A stretch of 6,030 nucleotides of DNA from Methylovulum sp. (GCA_028713595.1 JAQTNZ010000156.1:1-6030), one strand, 5' to 3'. Numbered from the stretch's first letter, positions 1 to 5,458 are shown. Program-made: numbers and translations. Notes: generated from the letters alone by a model not told the origin.

Positions 1-1
1 C

Positions 2-565
2 AGTAAAGTCATTGATTTTCGCAATGACGATGATTTGCAACAAATAGGCATAGGCGGGTATATCGATGTGCTGTTTTGTTTTTTCCCCGCCGATTATGAC
101 AATGTGTTTCTGACCTTGTCCGCGCGGGCGCTGGCCAAGGATTTGACGATCATCGCCATTGTTGACGACCCTGAATCGGCGGAAAAATTATTGGCGGCGG
201 GAGCCAACAAAATCATTGACCCTTATGAAATTTGTGGCCGCAAGCTCCATGAAATATTAATCCGGCCTGACATTTCCAATATTTTGGATTATACGGTGTT
301 TGGGCAAAATGACCTGAATATGGCGCAAATTGAAATACCGCAGGGTTCGTATTTGGAAAACACCAAAATCAGTGAGTTGGATGTCAGCGAGACATATAAT
401 TTGATCCTGATTGGTGTGGTTGACAAAGAGCTAGGCGATGAATTGCATTTTGCCTTGGGTGAAAAAGAACATAATTTGGATGCGGGGGATGTTTTGGTGG
501 TCTTAGGGGTTAGCGCTGATATTGAGGCTTTTAAGGTGGCTATCAGCAAGCAATATCCGGCCTAA
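2..565 (+). CDS. K+ channel/transport regulator, RCK (TrkA-N + TrkA-C) domains, 5' partial
   Basis: This is the C-terminal part of a cytoplasmic RCK-type regulator of potassium flux, either the gating domain of a K+ channel or a Trk-like subunit. The frame is open to the left edge, so the start is outside the window; the TTG at 35 lies in the middle of a Rossmann-type domain and is not a credible start. The visible residues begin inside the TrkA-N (NAD(H)/nucleotide-binding) domain: DYDNVFLTLSARAL, then DPESAEKLLAAGA and a PYEICGRKLHEIL segment, typical of the end of this domain in channel proteins. The last ~85 residues, from about DLNMAQIEIPQGS to the GDVLVVLG strand, look like TrkA-C, which binds the regulatory ligand. 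No membrane segment is visible; a pore module, if present, would be upstream. Family assignment is firm, the exact subtype is not. It is convergent with modC and has no evident link to molybdate. Confidence 0.82.
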   Translation, partial: SKVIDFRNDDDLQQIGIGGYIDVLFCFFPADYDNVFLTLSARALAKDLTIIAIVDDPESAEKLLAAGANKIIDPYEICGRKLHEILIRPDISNILDYTVFGQNDLNMAQIEIPQGSYLENTKISELDVSETYNLILIGVVDKELGDELHFALGEKEHNLDAGDVLVVLGVSADIEAFKVAISKQYPA

Positions 566-574
566 ATACCATAG

Positions 575-608
575 CCTTTTAGCCAAAGGCCGCCCAAAAG
601 GTTTTTTT
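575..608 (+). terminator. Probable intrinsic terminator of the RCK gene
   Basis: CCTTTT (575-580) pairs with AAAAGG (596-601), which runs straight into seven T residues (602-608). An alternative, tighter hairpin GCCTTT/AAAGGC (574-579 with 585-590, 5-base loop) competes with it. It lies 10 bases after the RCK stop. The minus strand has no T-run after the same stem, so it would end plus-strand transcription only, leaving modC without a visible terminator of its own. Confidence 0.5.
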
Positions 609-612
609 ATGG

Positions 613-1266
613 TCAACACCCCGATTGTGCCAACGCAATTTGGCCGTTTTCAAGAAAAACCACGCTATCGGTCAAATAATGGATTTCAGCCAAGGCATGG
701 CTGACATAGAGCATGGGCAAACGCAACTCATCACGGGTTTTTAGCAAAAATGGCAAGATTTGCTGTTTTAAACGCTCATCAAGGGCGGCCAGAGGTTCGT
801 CCAGCAACAGCAAGCGGGGGCTGGTGAGCAAGGCGCGGCCTAAGCCGACACGCTGTTTTTCGCCACCTGACAACTTTTGTACGGACTGCCCTAATAAAGG
901 GCCGATTTCCAATAACTCCACGACGGTATCGAGATGGATTTGCCGTTGGGCAGGTTTCAGCAAATGGTAGCCATACAACAGGTTATGGCGCACCGACAAG
1001 TGCGGGAATAGCCTCGCATCCTGAAACACCAAGCCAATCCGGCGGTGGTGGGCCGGTAAATTGATACGTTCGCTGGAGCTGAACAAAGGCGTGCCGTCAA
1101 CGATGATATGCCCTTGTTGTGGGGTCAGCAATCCGGCAATCAGGTTCAGGACACTGGACTTACCGGCCCCCGATGGGCCGAACAACCCCGTGACCAAATG
1201 CTGGCTTTGAAATTGGGCGTGCAGATGGAAACGGCCTTGCGTCAAGTGTACGTCAATGTCCAACAT
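613..1266 (-). CDS. modC: Molybdate ABC transporter ATP-binding protein ModC, short form lacking Mop/TOBE
   Basis: This is the ATPase that powers molybdate import through ModB, at the cytoplasmic face of the inner membrane. All ABC motifs are present (217 aa numbering): Walker A GPSGAGKSS at 30-38, Q-loop Q82 in GLVFQDARLFPHLSV, signature LSGGEKQR at 132-139, Walker B LLLLDE at 152-157 with the D-loop AALD, and switch histidine H190. I chose ATG at 1266: it is one base past the modB stop, is preceded by a GGGG stretch, and gives the MLDIDVHL N-terminus usual for ModC. An in-frame ATG at 1281 and a longer start at 1317 would intrude into modB. The protein stops right after the ABC core (DSVVFLENGQIALAQSGC), whereas E. 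coli ModC is about 350 aa with a C-terminal Mop (TOBE) domain. The next codons after the stop contain another stop and no Mop-like sequence. Assignment as ModC rests on the operon; the ABC class is certain. Confidence 0.93.
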   Translation of the reverse strand: MLDIDVHLTQGRFHLHAQFQSQHLVTGLFGPSGAGKSSVLNLIAGLLTPQQGHIIVDGTPLFSSSERINLPAHHRRIGLVFQDARLFPHLSVRHNLLYGYHLLKPAQRQIHLDTVVELLEIGPLLGQSVQKLSGGEKQRVGLGRALLTSPRLLLLDEPLAALDERLKQQILPFLLKTRDELRLPMLYVSHALAEIHYLTDSVVFLENGQIALAQSGC

Positions 1267-1267
1267 G

Positions 1268-1960
1268 TCAACGCCCCACATTCCGATATAATTTACGGTT
1301 GAGCATTTCGCTGGCAATTAAGGCGAGCAGGGCCAGCAGCACTGACAAAATCACCAGCCTGGCGGCCGGGCCATCACCGCCCGGCACTTGCGTGGCGGTG
1401 TAAATGGCCAACGGCAGGGTGCGGGTTTCGCCTTCGATATTGCCGACAAAGGTGATGGTCGCGCCAAATTCGCCTAGGCTACGGCTAAACCCCAACACCG
1501 CCCCGACTAAGATGCCGGGGGCGGCGAGCGGCAAGGTGATGGTAAAAAACACCCGCAAAGGCGTGGCCCCTAATGTCCGTGCGGCGTTTTCCAAACCTCG
1601 GTCTATTGCGGTGACGGACAGGCGCACCGAACGGACAATGAGCGGCAAGGACATGACCATTGAAGCCAGCACCGCGCCTTTCCAATCAAACGCCAAACTG
1701 ATGCCGAAGGTTTGGTACAAGCATCTGCCGATGAAGCCGTTGTGGCCGAAACACAATAGCAACAAATAGCCCGGCACAATCGGCGGCAATACCAAGGGCA
1801 GATGCACCAAGCCATCCACTAAAGCTTTACCGAAAAATTCATAACGCGCCAACCACCAACCCATCACGATTGCCAAAGGGCAACTGAGCAATGTACTCCA
1901 ACCGGCGACTTTTAACGATAGCAACAATGCCGCCCATTCTTGCTCACTGAGTTCCAGCAT
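1268..1960 (-). CDS. modB: Molybdate ABC transporter permease ModB
   Basis: This is the inner-membrane channel subunit that works as a dimer, receives molybdate from ModA and couples to ModC. The 230 aa length is normal for the family. Hydrophobic segments occur around residues 10-36, 52-72, 95-111, 147-160 and 200-217, matching a five-helix ModB. The cytoplasmic EAA loop that docks on the ATPase is clear at about 124-144 (ENAARTLGA then PLRVFFTITLP), followed by the conserved SRSLGEFGAT at 159-168. The LVLPPIVPGYLLLL stretch (57-70) is the ModB signature, but reads PIVPG where E. coli-type proteins have PVVTG, a small oddity. The gene starts 12 bases after the modA stop with only a weak GGACGG Shine-Dalgarno, and ends one base before modC, which suggests translational coupling along the operon. 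Confidence 0.95.
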   Translation of the reverse strand: MLELSEQEWAALLLSLKVAGWSTLLSCPLAIVMGWWLARYEFFGKALVDGLVHLPLVLPPIVPGYLLLLCFGHNGFIGRCLYQTFGISLAFDWKGAVLASMVMSLPLIVRSVRLSVTAIDRGLENAARTLGATPLRVFFTITLPLAAPGILVGAVLGFSRSLGEFGATITFVGNIEGETRTLPLAIYTATQVPGGDGPAARLVILSVLLALLALIASEMLNRKLYRNVGR

Positions 1961-1972
1961 AACCGTCCAGTG

Positions 1973-2731
1973 TCAGGGGTTCAGGCGGACAAAGCCATAA
2001 TGGGCAAACACCTTGCCCGCTTCAGCTTGGGTCAAATAGTCAAGCAGCTCCCGCGCTTCTTGGCTTTGGCTGACCAAAGCCATCGGATAGACAATCGGGG
2101 CATGGCTATTTTCTGGAAAAGTGGCGACCGCCTCGACCTTATCGCTGATTAGGGCATCAGTGGCATAGACAATCCCCGCCGCACATTCGCCGCGTTCGAC
2201 AAAGGCCAACGCGGCACGGACATCTTCGGTGCCTACGATACGGGCCTTAATGGCATCCCACATAGCCAAGTTTTGCAAGGCTTCCTTGGCATATTTGCCG
2301 GCGGGTACGGTGCTGGTTTCGCCTGTGCATAATTTGCCCTCAAAGGCTTGGGCCAAGGGTTCGCCCTTTGCCAGTTTCACCGTAAAAGCGTGGCCTTTAG
2401 GCGCAATCAGCACCAAGGCATTACCCAAGATTTCTTTGCGTGATGCACCGTCAATCTTGCCCTGTTCATATAAGGTGTCCATCCATTGCTTATCGGCGGA
2501 AATGAAAATATCCGCCGGCAAGCCGTTTTCAATTTGTTTGGCCAGCACGGACGAGGAGGCGAACGAGGTTTTTATCACCAGTCCATGCTGGTTTTGATAG
2601 TGTTTGATAATGTCGGTCAAGGCATTGGTTAAACTGGCGGCGGCCAGCACGGTCATATCGGCTTTAGCCGCTGTCATAAAACAGGCATAGGCCAATACTA
2701 TCAGCAAGCAACGTAGCGGTTTAATGGTCAT
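1973..2731 (-). CDS. modA: Periplasmic molybdate-binding protein ModA
   Basis: This is the solute receptor that captures molybdate (and probably tungstate) in the periplasm for ModBC. A Sec signal peptide spans residues 1-24 (basic IKPLR, hydrophobic core, AKA cleavage site before D25); C17 does not sit in a good lipobox, so it is a soluble protein. By alignment with remembered E. coli ModA, its five ligand residues S12, S39, A125, V152 and Y170 correspond to S33 (AASL), S60 (FASSS), A144 (VPAG), V171 (EDVRAAL) and Y189 (GIVYATD), all conserved. Conserved blocks LPADIFISAD and KYAKEAL also fit, and 252 aa is the usual length. Two cysteines, C135 (KLCTGE) and C183 (RGECAAG), are absent from E. 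coli ModA. The start has a strong AGGAGA Shine-Dalgarno (2743-2738) six bases upstream. It is first in modABC and divergent from the porin gene. Confidence 0.96.
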   Translation of the reverse strand: MTIKPLRCLLIVLAYACFMTAAKADMTVLAAASLTNALTDIIKHYQNQHGLVIKTSFASSSVLAKQIENGLPADIFISADKQWMDTLYEQGKIDGASRKEILGNALVLIAPKGHAFTVKLAKGEPLAQAFEGKLCTGETSTVPAGKYAKEALQNLAMWDAIKARIVGTEDVRAALAFVERGECAAGIVYATDALISDKVEAVATFPENSHAPIVYPMALVSQSQEARELLDYLTQAEAGKVFAHYGFVRLNP

Positions 2732-2757
2732 TGAAAATCTCCTAAAATCTAAAAATC

Positions 2758-2779
2758 AGATATACTCATACGAATATCT
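2758..2779. promoter_or_regulatory. Inverted repeat AGATAT-N10-ATATCT, candidate ModE/molybdate operator
   Basis: A perfect 6-base inverted repeat lies between modA and the porin gene. ModE boxes of E. coli and Rhodobacter are also AT-rich dyads with TATAT-type half-sites, and a ModE gene lies nearby, so it is a fair operator candidate. The half-sites are not a full match to the classical box. On the minus strand it overlaps a weak possible modA promoter (TTGTAA at 2788-2783, 18 bases, TATATC at 2764-2759), where a bound repressor would block initiation. A related motif recurs at 5318-5336. Confidence 0.4.
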
Positions 2780-2809
2780 TTGTTACAACGCTATTACGAT
2801 TGGTATACT
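2780..2809 (+). promoter_or_regulatory. Sigma-70-type promoter for the porin-modE unit
   Basis: The -35 element TTGTTA (2780-2785) is followed after 18 bases by the -10 element TATACT (2804-2809), which differs from consensus at one position and is preceded by TGG, giving an extended -10 (TGnTATACT). Transcription would start near 2816, leaving a leader of about 80 bases before the porin ATG. Confidence 0.5.
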
Positions 2810-2833
2810 GCGCCAGGGTTATTCCATTGTCAA
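2805..2833 (-). promoter_or_regulatory. Candidate sigma-70 promoter for modABC, sharing its -10 with the porin promoter
   Basis: On the minus strand, a perfect -35 TTGACA (2833-2828) is followed after 17 bases by CAGTAT (2810-2805), which keeps A2, A5 and T6 of the -10 consensus. Its -10 occupies nearly the same bases as the porin -10, so the two promoters would be face-on alternatives. The predicted modA leader is about 65 bases. The -35 is strong, the -10 weak. Confidence 0.4.
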
Positions 2834-2847
2834 GTTATCGCAACTTG
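2831..2847. repeat. Short palindrome CAAGTT-N5-AACTTG
   Basis: A perfect 6-base inverted repeat with the spacer ATCGC. It overlaps the -35 of the candidate modA promoter and lies just downstream of the predicted porin transcription start, so it is placed where an operator could act on both. No regulator is recognised from its sequence, and it could equally form a small hairpin in the porin leader. Confidence 0.3.
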
Positions 2848-2884
2848 CGGTAAGCGTGACAGATTCTAAATTTTTTCTTACTAA

Positions 2885-2890
2885 GTGGAG
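2885..2890 (+). promoter_or_regulatory. Ribosome binding site that fixes the porin start
   Basis: GTGGAG ends six bases before ATG 2897. The same GTG at 2885 could be read as an in-frame start, but it forms part of the Shine-Dalgarno and would put four charged or polar residues ahead of a standard signal peptide, so ATG 2897 is preferred. Confidence 0.7.
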
Positions 2891-2896
2891 ACTAGA

Positions 2897-4435
2897 ATGC
2901 TTAACAAGCAGACATTATGGCTGGCTATCGGTACGGTTACGGCCACCGGATTTTCAAATACCGCCTCGGCGATGAGCGTGGAAGAGCGCATGGCGGCTAT
3001 GGAGCGGAAAATGGCGGCCATGGAAACTCAGCTCAAGTACACAGAAGCTGAAAACCAGCAATTAAAGGCCTATTTGGCGCAGCAGCATAAACCCGCCCAG
3101 GCCGTTGATGTCAAGCCGCTTGAAGATAAATTGTCGGTCATCAGCCAACGTCTGGACACCGACAAAAAAGCCGCCGATGAGCTGGCGAAAAAAGCCCCTA
3201 AAATCGAAGTGTCCAATAAAGGAGTGGCGTTCAAGTCCGCTGATGAGCAGTATAAATTGAACCTGCGCGGTTATGTCCAAGCGGACAGCAATTTTTATGT
3301 CGATGATGCAGTGGTCACTCCCGCTGAGATGGACAAGTTCACTATCCGTAGGGCGCGGTTAACATTTGACGGCACATTGTTTAAAAATGTCGATTTTAGA
3401 ATCTCGCCTGATTTTGGTGGCGGGCAAGTGCGTCTGTTTGATGCGTTCATAGATTTGCATTATTTCACTGGGGCCAGCCTGATGGTGGGCAAGTTCCGTC
3501 AGCCGGTAAGCCTGGAGCGGATGCAAACCGCGACCAATTTGACCTTTGTCGAACGTGCCTACCCAGCGCAGTTGGCCCCTAACCGTGATGTCGGTGTCAT
3601 GCTGCACGGTGTGTTCGCCTATCCTGGTTATAAAGCCCAGTACACACCGCAACCGGTCTTTAAGGAATTTTTCGGTTACGAAGTCGGCGTGTTTAACGGT
3701 GTCCGCGACAACCAGGCGGTGCAAAATTCCGACACCGAAAAAGACAACAACAAAGAAATCGCCGCCCGCTTGTTCTCGCATCCGTTTTCACACAGCGGCA
3801 CCGCCTTGGAAGGTTTAGGTATCGGTGTTGCGGGCACGTGGGGGCAACCGCAAGGTAATGCCTTAAACAGCTTGGTCAGTGCCGGGCAGCAAACGATATT
3901 GGCTTATAGCAATACCGCCACCTCCTCTGGCGAACAATACCGCATTTATCCGCAAATGTATTGGTATTGGAAATCCTTTGGCATGATGGGGGAATATTTG
4001 CTATCATCACAAAACCTATACAGCGTGGGGTTTAATAAACATGCCGTCCAAAACAATGAAGCTTGGCATATTAATATGTCTTATATGTTGACGGGCGAAA
4101 ACAACAGCTTTTTTGCCATTAAACCCAACAACCGTTTTGATCCAAGTGCCGGTACTTGGGGGGCGTTCCAAGTGGCGGCGCGTTGGTCAGAGCTGAATAT
4201 TGACGCGGTGACGTTCCAAAATATCGGTACCCAAGCTAACCCTTATTCGTTCGCTAGCCTAAGCAATTCGGTCAAAAATGCCCAATCGTGGGCTTTGGGT
4301 GTCAACTGGTTTTTAAACGACAATCTCAAGCTGATGACCGATTATGAAGAAACCCTGTTTGTTGGCGGTGCGGCGGGCAAGGCTGACCGCACCACCGAAC
4401 AGGCGGTGTTCTCACGGTTTCAGGTTGCCTTCTAA
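2897..4435 (+). CDS. OprP/OprO-family outer-membrane porin (Porin_O_P)
   Basis: This is a 512 aa outer-membrane beta-barrel porin of the phosphate/polyphosphate-selective type, which as a family forms trimeric anion-selective channels. Residues 1-25 form a signal peptide ending in ASA before MSVEE. Residues 27-62 and roughly 72-98 are heptad-rich and likely a periplasmic coiled coil. The barrel begins near 118 (QYKLNLRGYVQAD) and shows family blocks such as FTIRRARLTFDGTLFKN (148-164), LMVGKFRQPVSLER (195-208), ERAYPAQLAPNRDVGVMLHG (219-238) and KEIAARLFSHPF (286-297). It ends in FSRFQVAF, with the C-terminal Phe needed for barrel assembly. It is divergent from modABC and precedes modE, which makes molybdate or another oxyanion the natural guess for its substrate; that is inference from position. 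Sequence alone does not distinguish phosphate, molybdate, sulfate or a less selective pore. Confidence 0.88.
   Translation: MLNKQTLWLAIGTVTATGFSNTASAMSVEERMAAMERKMAAMETQLKYTEAENQQLKAYLAQQHKPAQAVDVKPLEDKLSVISQRLDTDKKAADELAKKAPKIEVSNKGVAFKSADEQYKLNLRGYVQADSNFYVDDAVVTPAEMDKFTIRRARLTFDGTLFKNVDFRISPDFGGGQVRLFDAFIDLHYFTGASLMVGKFRQPVSLERMQTATNLTFVERAYPAQLAPNRDVGVMLHGVFAYPGYKAQYTPQPVFKEFFGYEVGVFNGVRDNQAVQNSDTEKDNNKEIAARLFSHPFSHSGTALEGLGIGVAGTWGQPQGNALNSLVSAGQQTILAYSNTATSSGEQYRIYPQMYWYWKSFGMMGEYLLSSQNLYSVGFNKHAVQNNEAWHINMSYMLTGENNSFFAIKPNNRFDPSAGTWGAFQVAARWSELNIDAVTFQNIGTQANPYSFASLSNSVKNAQSWALGVNWFLNDNLKLMTDYEETLFVGGAAGKADRTTEQAVFSRFQVAF
2990..3024 (+). repeat. 21-base-period direct repeat in the porin coiled coil
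   Basis: ATGGCGGCTATGGA (2990-3003) recurs with one change as ATGGCGGCCATGGA (3011-3024), exactly 21 bases or seven codons later. It encodes the repeated MAAME heptad of the N-terminal coiled coil, so it looks like a recent heptad duplication inside the gene. Confidence 0.6.
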
Positions 4436-4461
4436 TGCCTTTATCCCTTGGAGTTAGCGCT

Positions 4462-4530
4462 TTGTCCGATGAACCTGACCGCCCCATGCCCGATGTAGCC
4501 GCAAACATGGTGGCCGCGCCGCCATGTTAG
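4462..4530 (+). CDS. Tiny bridging reading frame between porin and modE (22 codons)
   Basis: A TTG at 4462 is preceded by a good Shine-Dalgarno (GGAG, 4450-4453, 8-base gap) and opens a frame that reads MSDEPDRP... and ends in ...AAPPC at TAG 4528-4530. The same frame could also start at ATG 4435, overlapping the porin stop as TAATG, giving 31 aa. Its stop overlaps the modE start as ATGTTAG. It is rich in Pro, Ala and Asp and resembles no known protein. Either it is a coupling frame that delivers ribosomes to modE, or it is the original N-terminal tail of ModE put out of frame by one base; a -1 shift near 4510-4527 would join the two. Being only a chance short frame is also possible. Confidence 0.35.
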   Translation: MSDEPDRPMPDVAANMVAAPPC

Positions 4531-5303
4531 TGGGCGGGCATATCCATTTGCTGGGCAATTTGGGTGAGCGGCTATTCGGTTTGCTCACCGCCATTGAGCA
4601 AACCGGCTCTATCAACCAAGCCGCCCGTGCCGTCAACCTAACTTACAAAGGCGCATGGGAAATGATCGAACGCGCCAACAACCTGTCACCGAATATTTTG
4701 GTGGCAACGGCGGTCGGGGGTAAACAGGGTGGTGGCACCCGGCTGACATTGGCAGGCAAAGCTTTTTTGGCGTTGTTCCAACAACTGCAAACCGAACACG
4801 ACCTCTTTTTACACCAGCTCAACCAACGTTTGCATTCCCACCAAGACATTATTTTTTTACTCAAGAGGTTAATTATGAAAGCCAGTGCACGCAATCAATT
4901 TTTCGGAAAAATCACCGATGTGGCTATCGGTGCGGTCAATGCCACCGTGGTCTTAAGCCTAAAAGGCGGGGACACCATCGTCGCTTCCGTCACTAAGGAA
5001 TCGGTCGATGCTTTAGGCATTAAAAATGGCGTTGATGCCATCGCCTTGATTAAGGTGTCACAAGTGACGCTGGTCACGGATTTTGGCGGTTATCGCCTGT
5101 CTGCACGCAACCAGCTCAAAGGCACGGTCACCCGCATCCAAAAAGGTTCAGTGAACACGGAAGTGGTGATAGCCTTACAAGGTGGCAATGCCATTGCCTC
5201 AACCATCACTAACGAAAGCGTTGATACCTTAGCTCTGACCGAGGGTAGCGAAGCGACGGCTGTGTTTAAGGCGGGTGCCGTATTGTTAGGTGTTGCCTCT
5301 TAA
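4524..5303 (+). CDS. modE: Molybdate-responsive transcriptional regulator ModE (HTH + two Mop domains)
   Basis: ModE senses cytoplasmic molybdate and, as a dimer, binds DNA to control molybdate transport and molybdoenzyme genes. At 259 aa it is close to the 262 aa of E. coli ModE and has the same layout. The winged helix-turn-helix spans about 15-80: TAIEQTGSINQAARAVNLTY, KGAWEMIERANNLS, then the glycine-rich wing GGKQGGGTRLTLAGKAF. Mop domain 1 begins at SARNQFFG (121-128; E. coli has SARNQWFG, whose Ser and Arg bind molybdate) and runs to about 185. Mop domain 2 begins at SARNQLKG (193-200) and runs to the end; both carry the GAVN/GSVN and ESVDxL blocks. ATG 4524 is the only standard start after in-frame stops at 4455, 4470 and 4476, but it has no Shine-Dalgarno and overlaps the stop of a small frame. 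Autoregulation and control of the divergent promoters are likely but not shown. Confidence 0.93.
   Translation: MLVGGHIHLLGNLGERLFGLLTAIEQTGSINQAARAVNLTYKGAWEMIERANNLSPNILVATAVGGKQGGGTRLTLAGKAFLALFQQLQTEHDLFLHQLNQRLHSHQDIIFLLKRLIMKASARNQFFGKITDVAIGAVNATVVLSLKGGDTIVASVTKESVDALGIKNGVDAIALIKVSQVTLVTDFGGYRLSARNQLKGTVTRIQKGSVNTEVVIALQGGNAIASTITNESVDTLALTEGSEATAVFKAGAVLLGVAS
4863..4877 (+). promoter_or_regulatory. Internal ribosome binding site and ATG inside modE
   Basis: AAGAGG (4863-4868) is six bases upstream of the in-frame ATG 4875 (modE residue 118), in an AT-rich stretch. It is a better translation signal than the one in front of modE itself, and the codon lies exactly at the start of the first Mop domain. 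Confidence 0.45.
4875..5303 (+). CDS. Possible internal product: free di-Mop molbindin (ModG-like), in frame with modE
   Basis: Starting at the internal ATG, the product would be 142 aa beginning MKASARNQFFG and consist only of the two Mop domains. Free molbindins typically begin just this way (M-x-SARNQ), and the size is like that of the di-Mop storage protein ModG of Azotobacter. Such a protein would bind molybdate oligomerically in the cytoplasm without touching DNA, as a store or buffer. This is a prediction from the Shine-Dalgarno, the ATG and the domain border; the ATG may simply encode Met118 of ModE. Confidence 0.35.
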   Translation: MKASARNQFFGKITDVAIGAVNATVVLSLKGGDTIVASVTKESVDALGIKNGVDAIALIKVSQVTLVTDFGGYRLSARNQLKGTVTRIQKGSVNTEVVIALQGGNAIASTITNESVDTLALTEGSEATAVFKAGAVLLGVAS

Positions 5304-5317
5304 AAAGGCTTTGGGCC

Positions 5318-5336
5318 GATATTTCATGCGCATATC
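5318..5336. promoter_or_regulatory. GATAT-N9-ATATC dyad resembling the modA upstream motif
   Basis: GATAT (5318-5322) and ATATC (5332-5336) flank TTCATGCGC. The element at 2759-2778 has the same half-sites and the same TCAT(A/G)CG core with one extra base, 16 of 19 aligned positions matching. It lies 14 bases after the modE stop, before the hairpin. Its role is unknown: a second site for the same DNA-binding protein, or coincidence. Confidence 0.35.
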
Positions 5337-5367
5337 AGCTACCAGCCATGATCATTCATAAAATTGG

Positions 5368-5410
5368 CGGCATAGCATCGATAAGTGAAATTGTCGATGC
5401 TATGCCGTTT
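5368..5410 (+). terminator. Strong hairpin after modE, probable terminator
   Basis: CGGCATAGCATCGA (5368-5381) is perfectly complementary to 5394-5407, a 14-base stem that extends to 17 with a G-U and two A-U pairs, leaving the loop GTGAAA (5385-5390). Only TTT follows on the plus strand, while the minus strand side runs into CCAATTTTAT, so it may serve both convergent genes, modE and the methyltransferase. The short T-run weakens the call; a dispersed repeat or an mRNA-stabilising element are alternatives. Confidence 0.55.
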
Positions 5411-5458
5411 GCCTACCTCCACAGCGGCTTTTGATTATTAAAACTCGATTGACCTCCA

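Noticed and set aside
35..565. TTG at 35 as the start of a 176 aa protein
   Set aside because: The frame is open to the window edge and the residue lies within the Rossmann domain, so the gene is simply cut by the window.
613..1317. Longer modC starting at 1317
   Set aside because: It would overlap the end of modB by about 50 bases and adds 17 residues that do not look like a ModC N-terminus.
1404..1769. A 121-codon plus-strand frame antisense to modB
   Set aside because: The modB protein is complete and conserved here; the opposite frame is Lys/Arg/Pro-rich low-information sequence.
2229..2597. A 122-codon plus-strand frame antisense to modA
   Set aside because: It covers conserved ModA blocks on the other strand and has no recognisable motif or ribosome binding site.
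2732..2896. A Moco riboswitch in the modA or porin leader
   Set aside because: The whole intergenic region is 165 bases and AT-rich; I could not find the conserved multi-helix structure such a riboswitch needs, only short inverted repeats.
3359..3781. A 140-codon open frame on the minus strand inside the porin gene
   Set aside because: It is antisense to a well-supported porin and its translation shows no domain; the open frame comes from the codon bias of the real gene.
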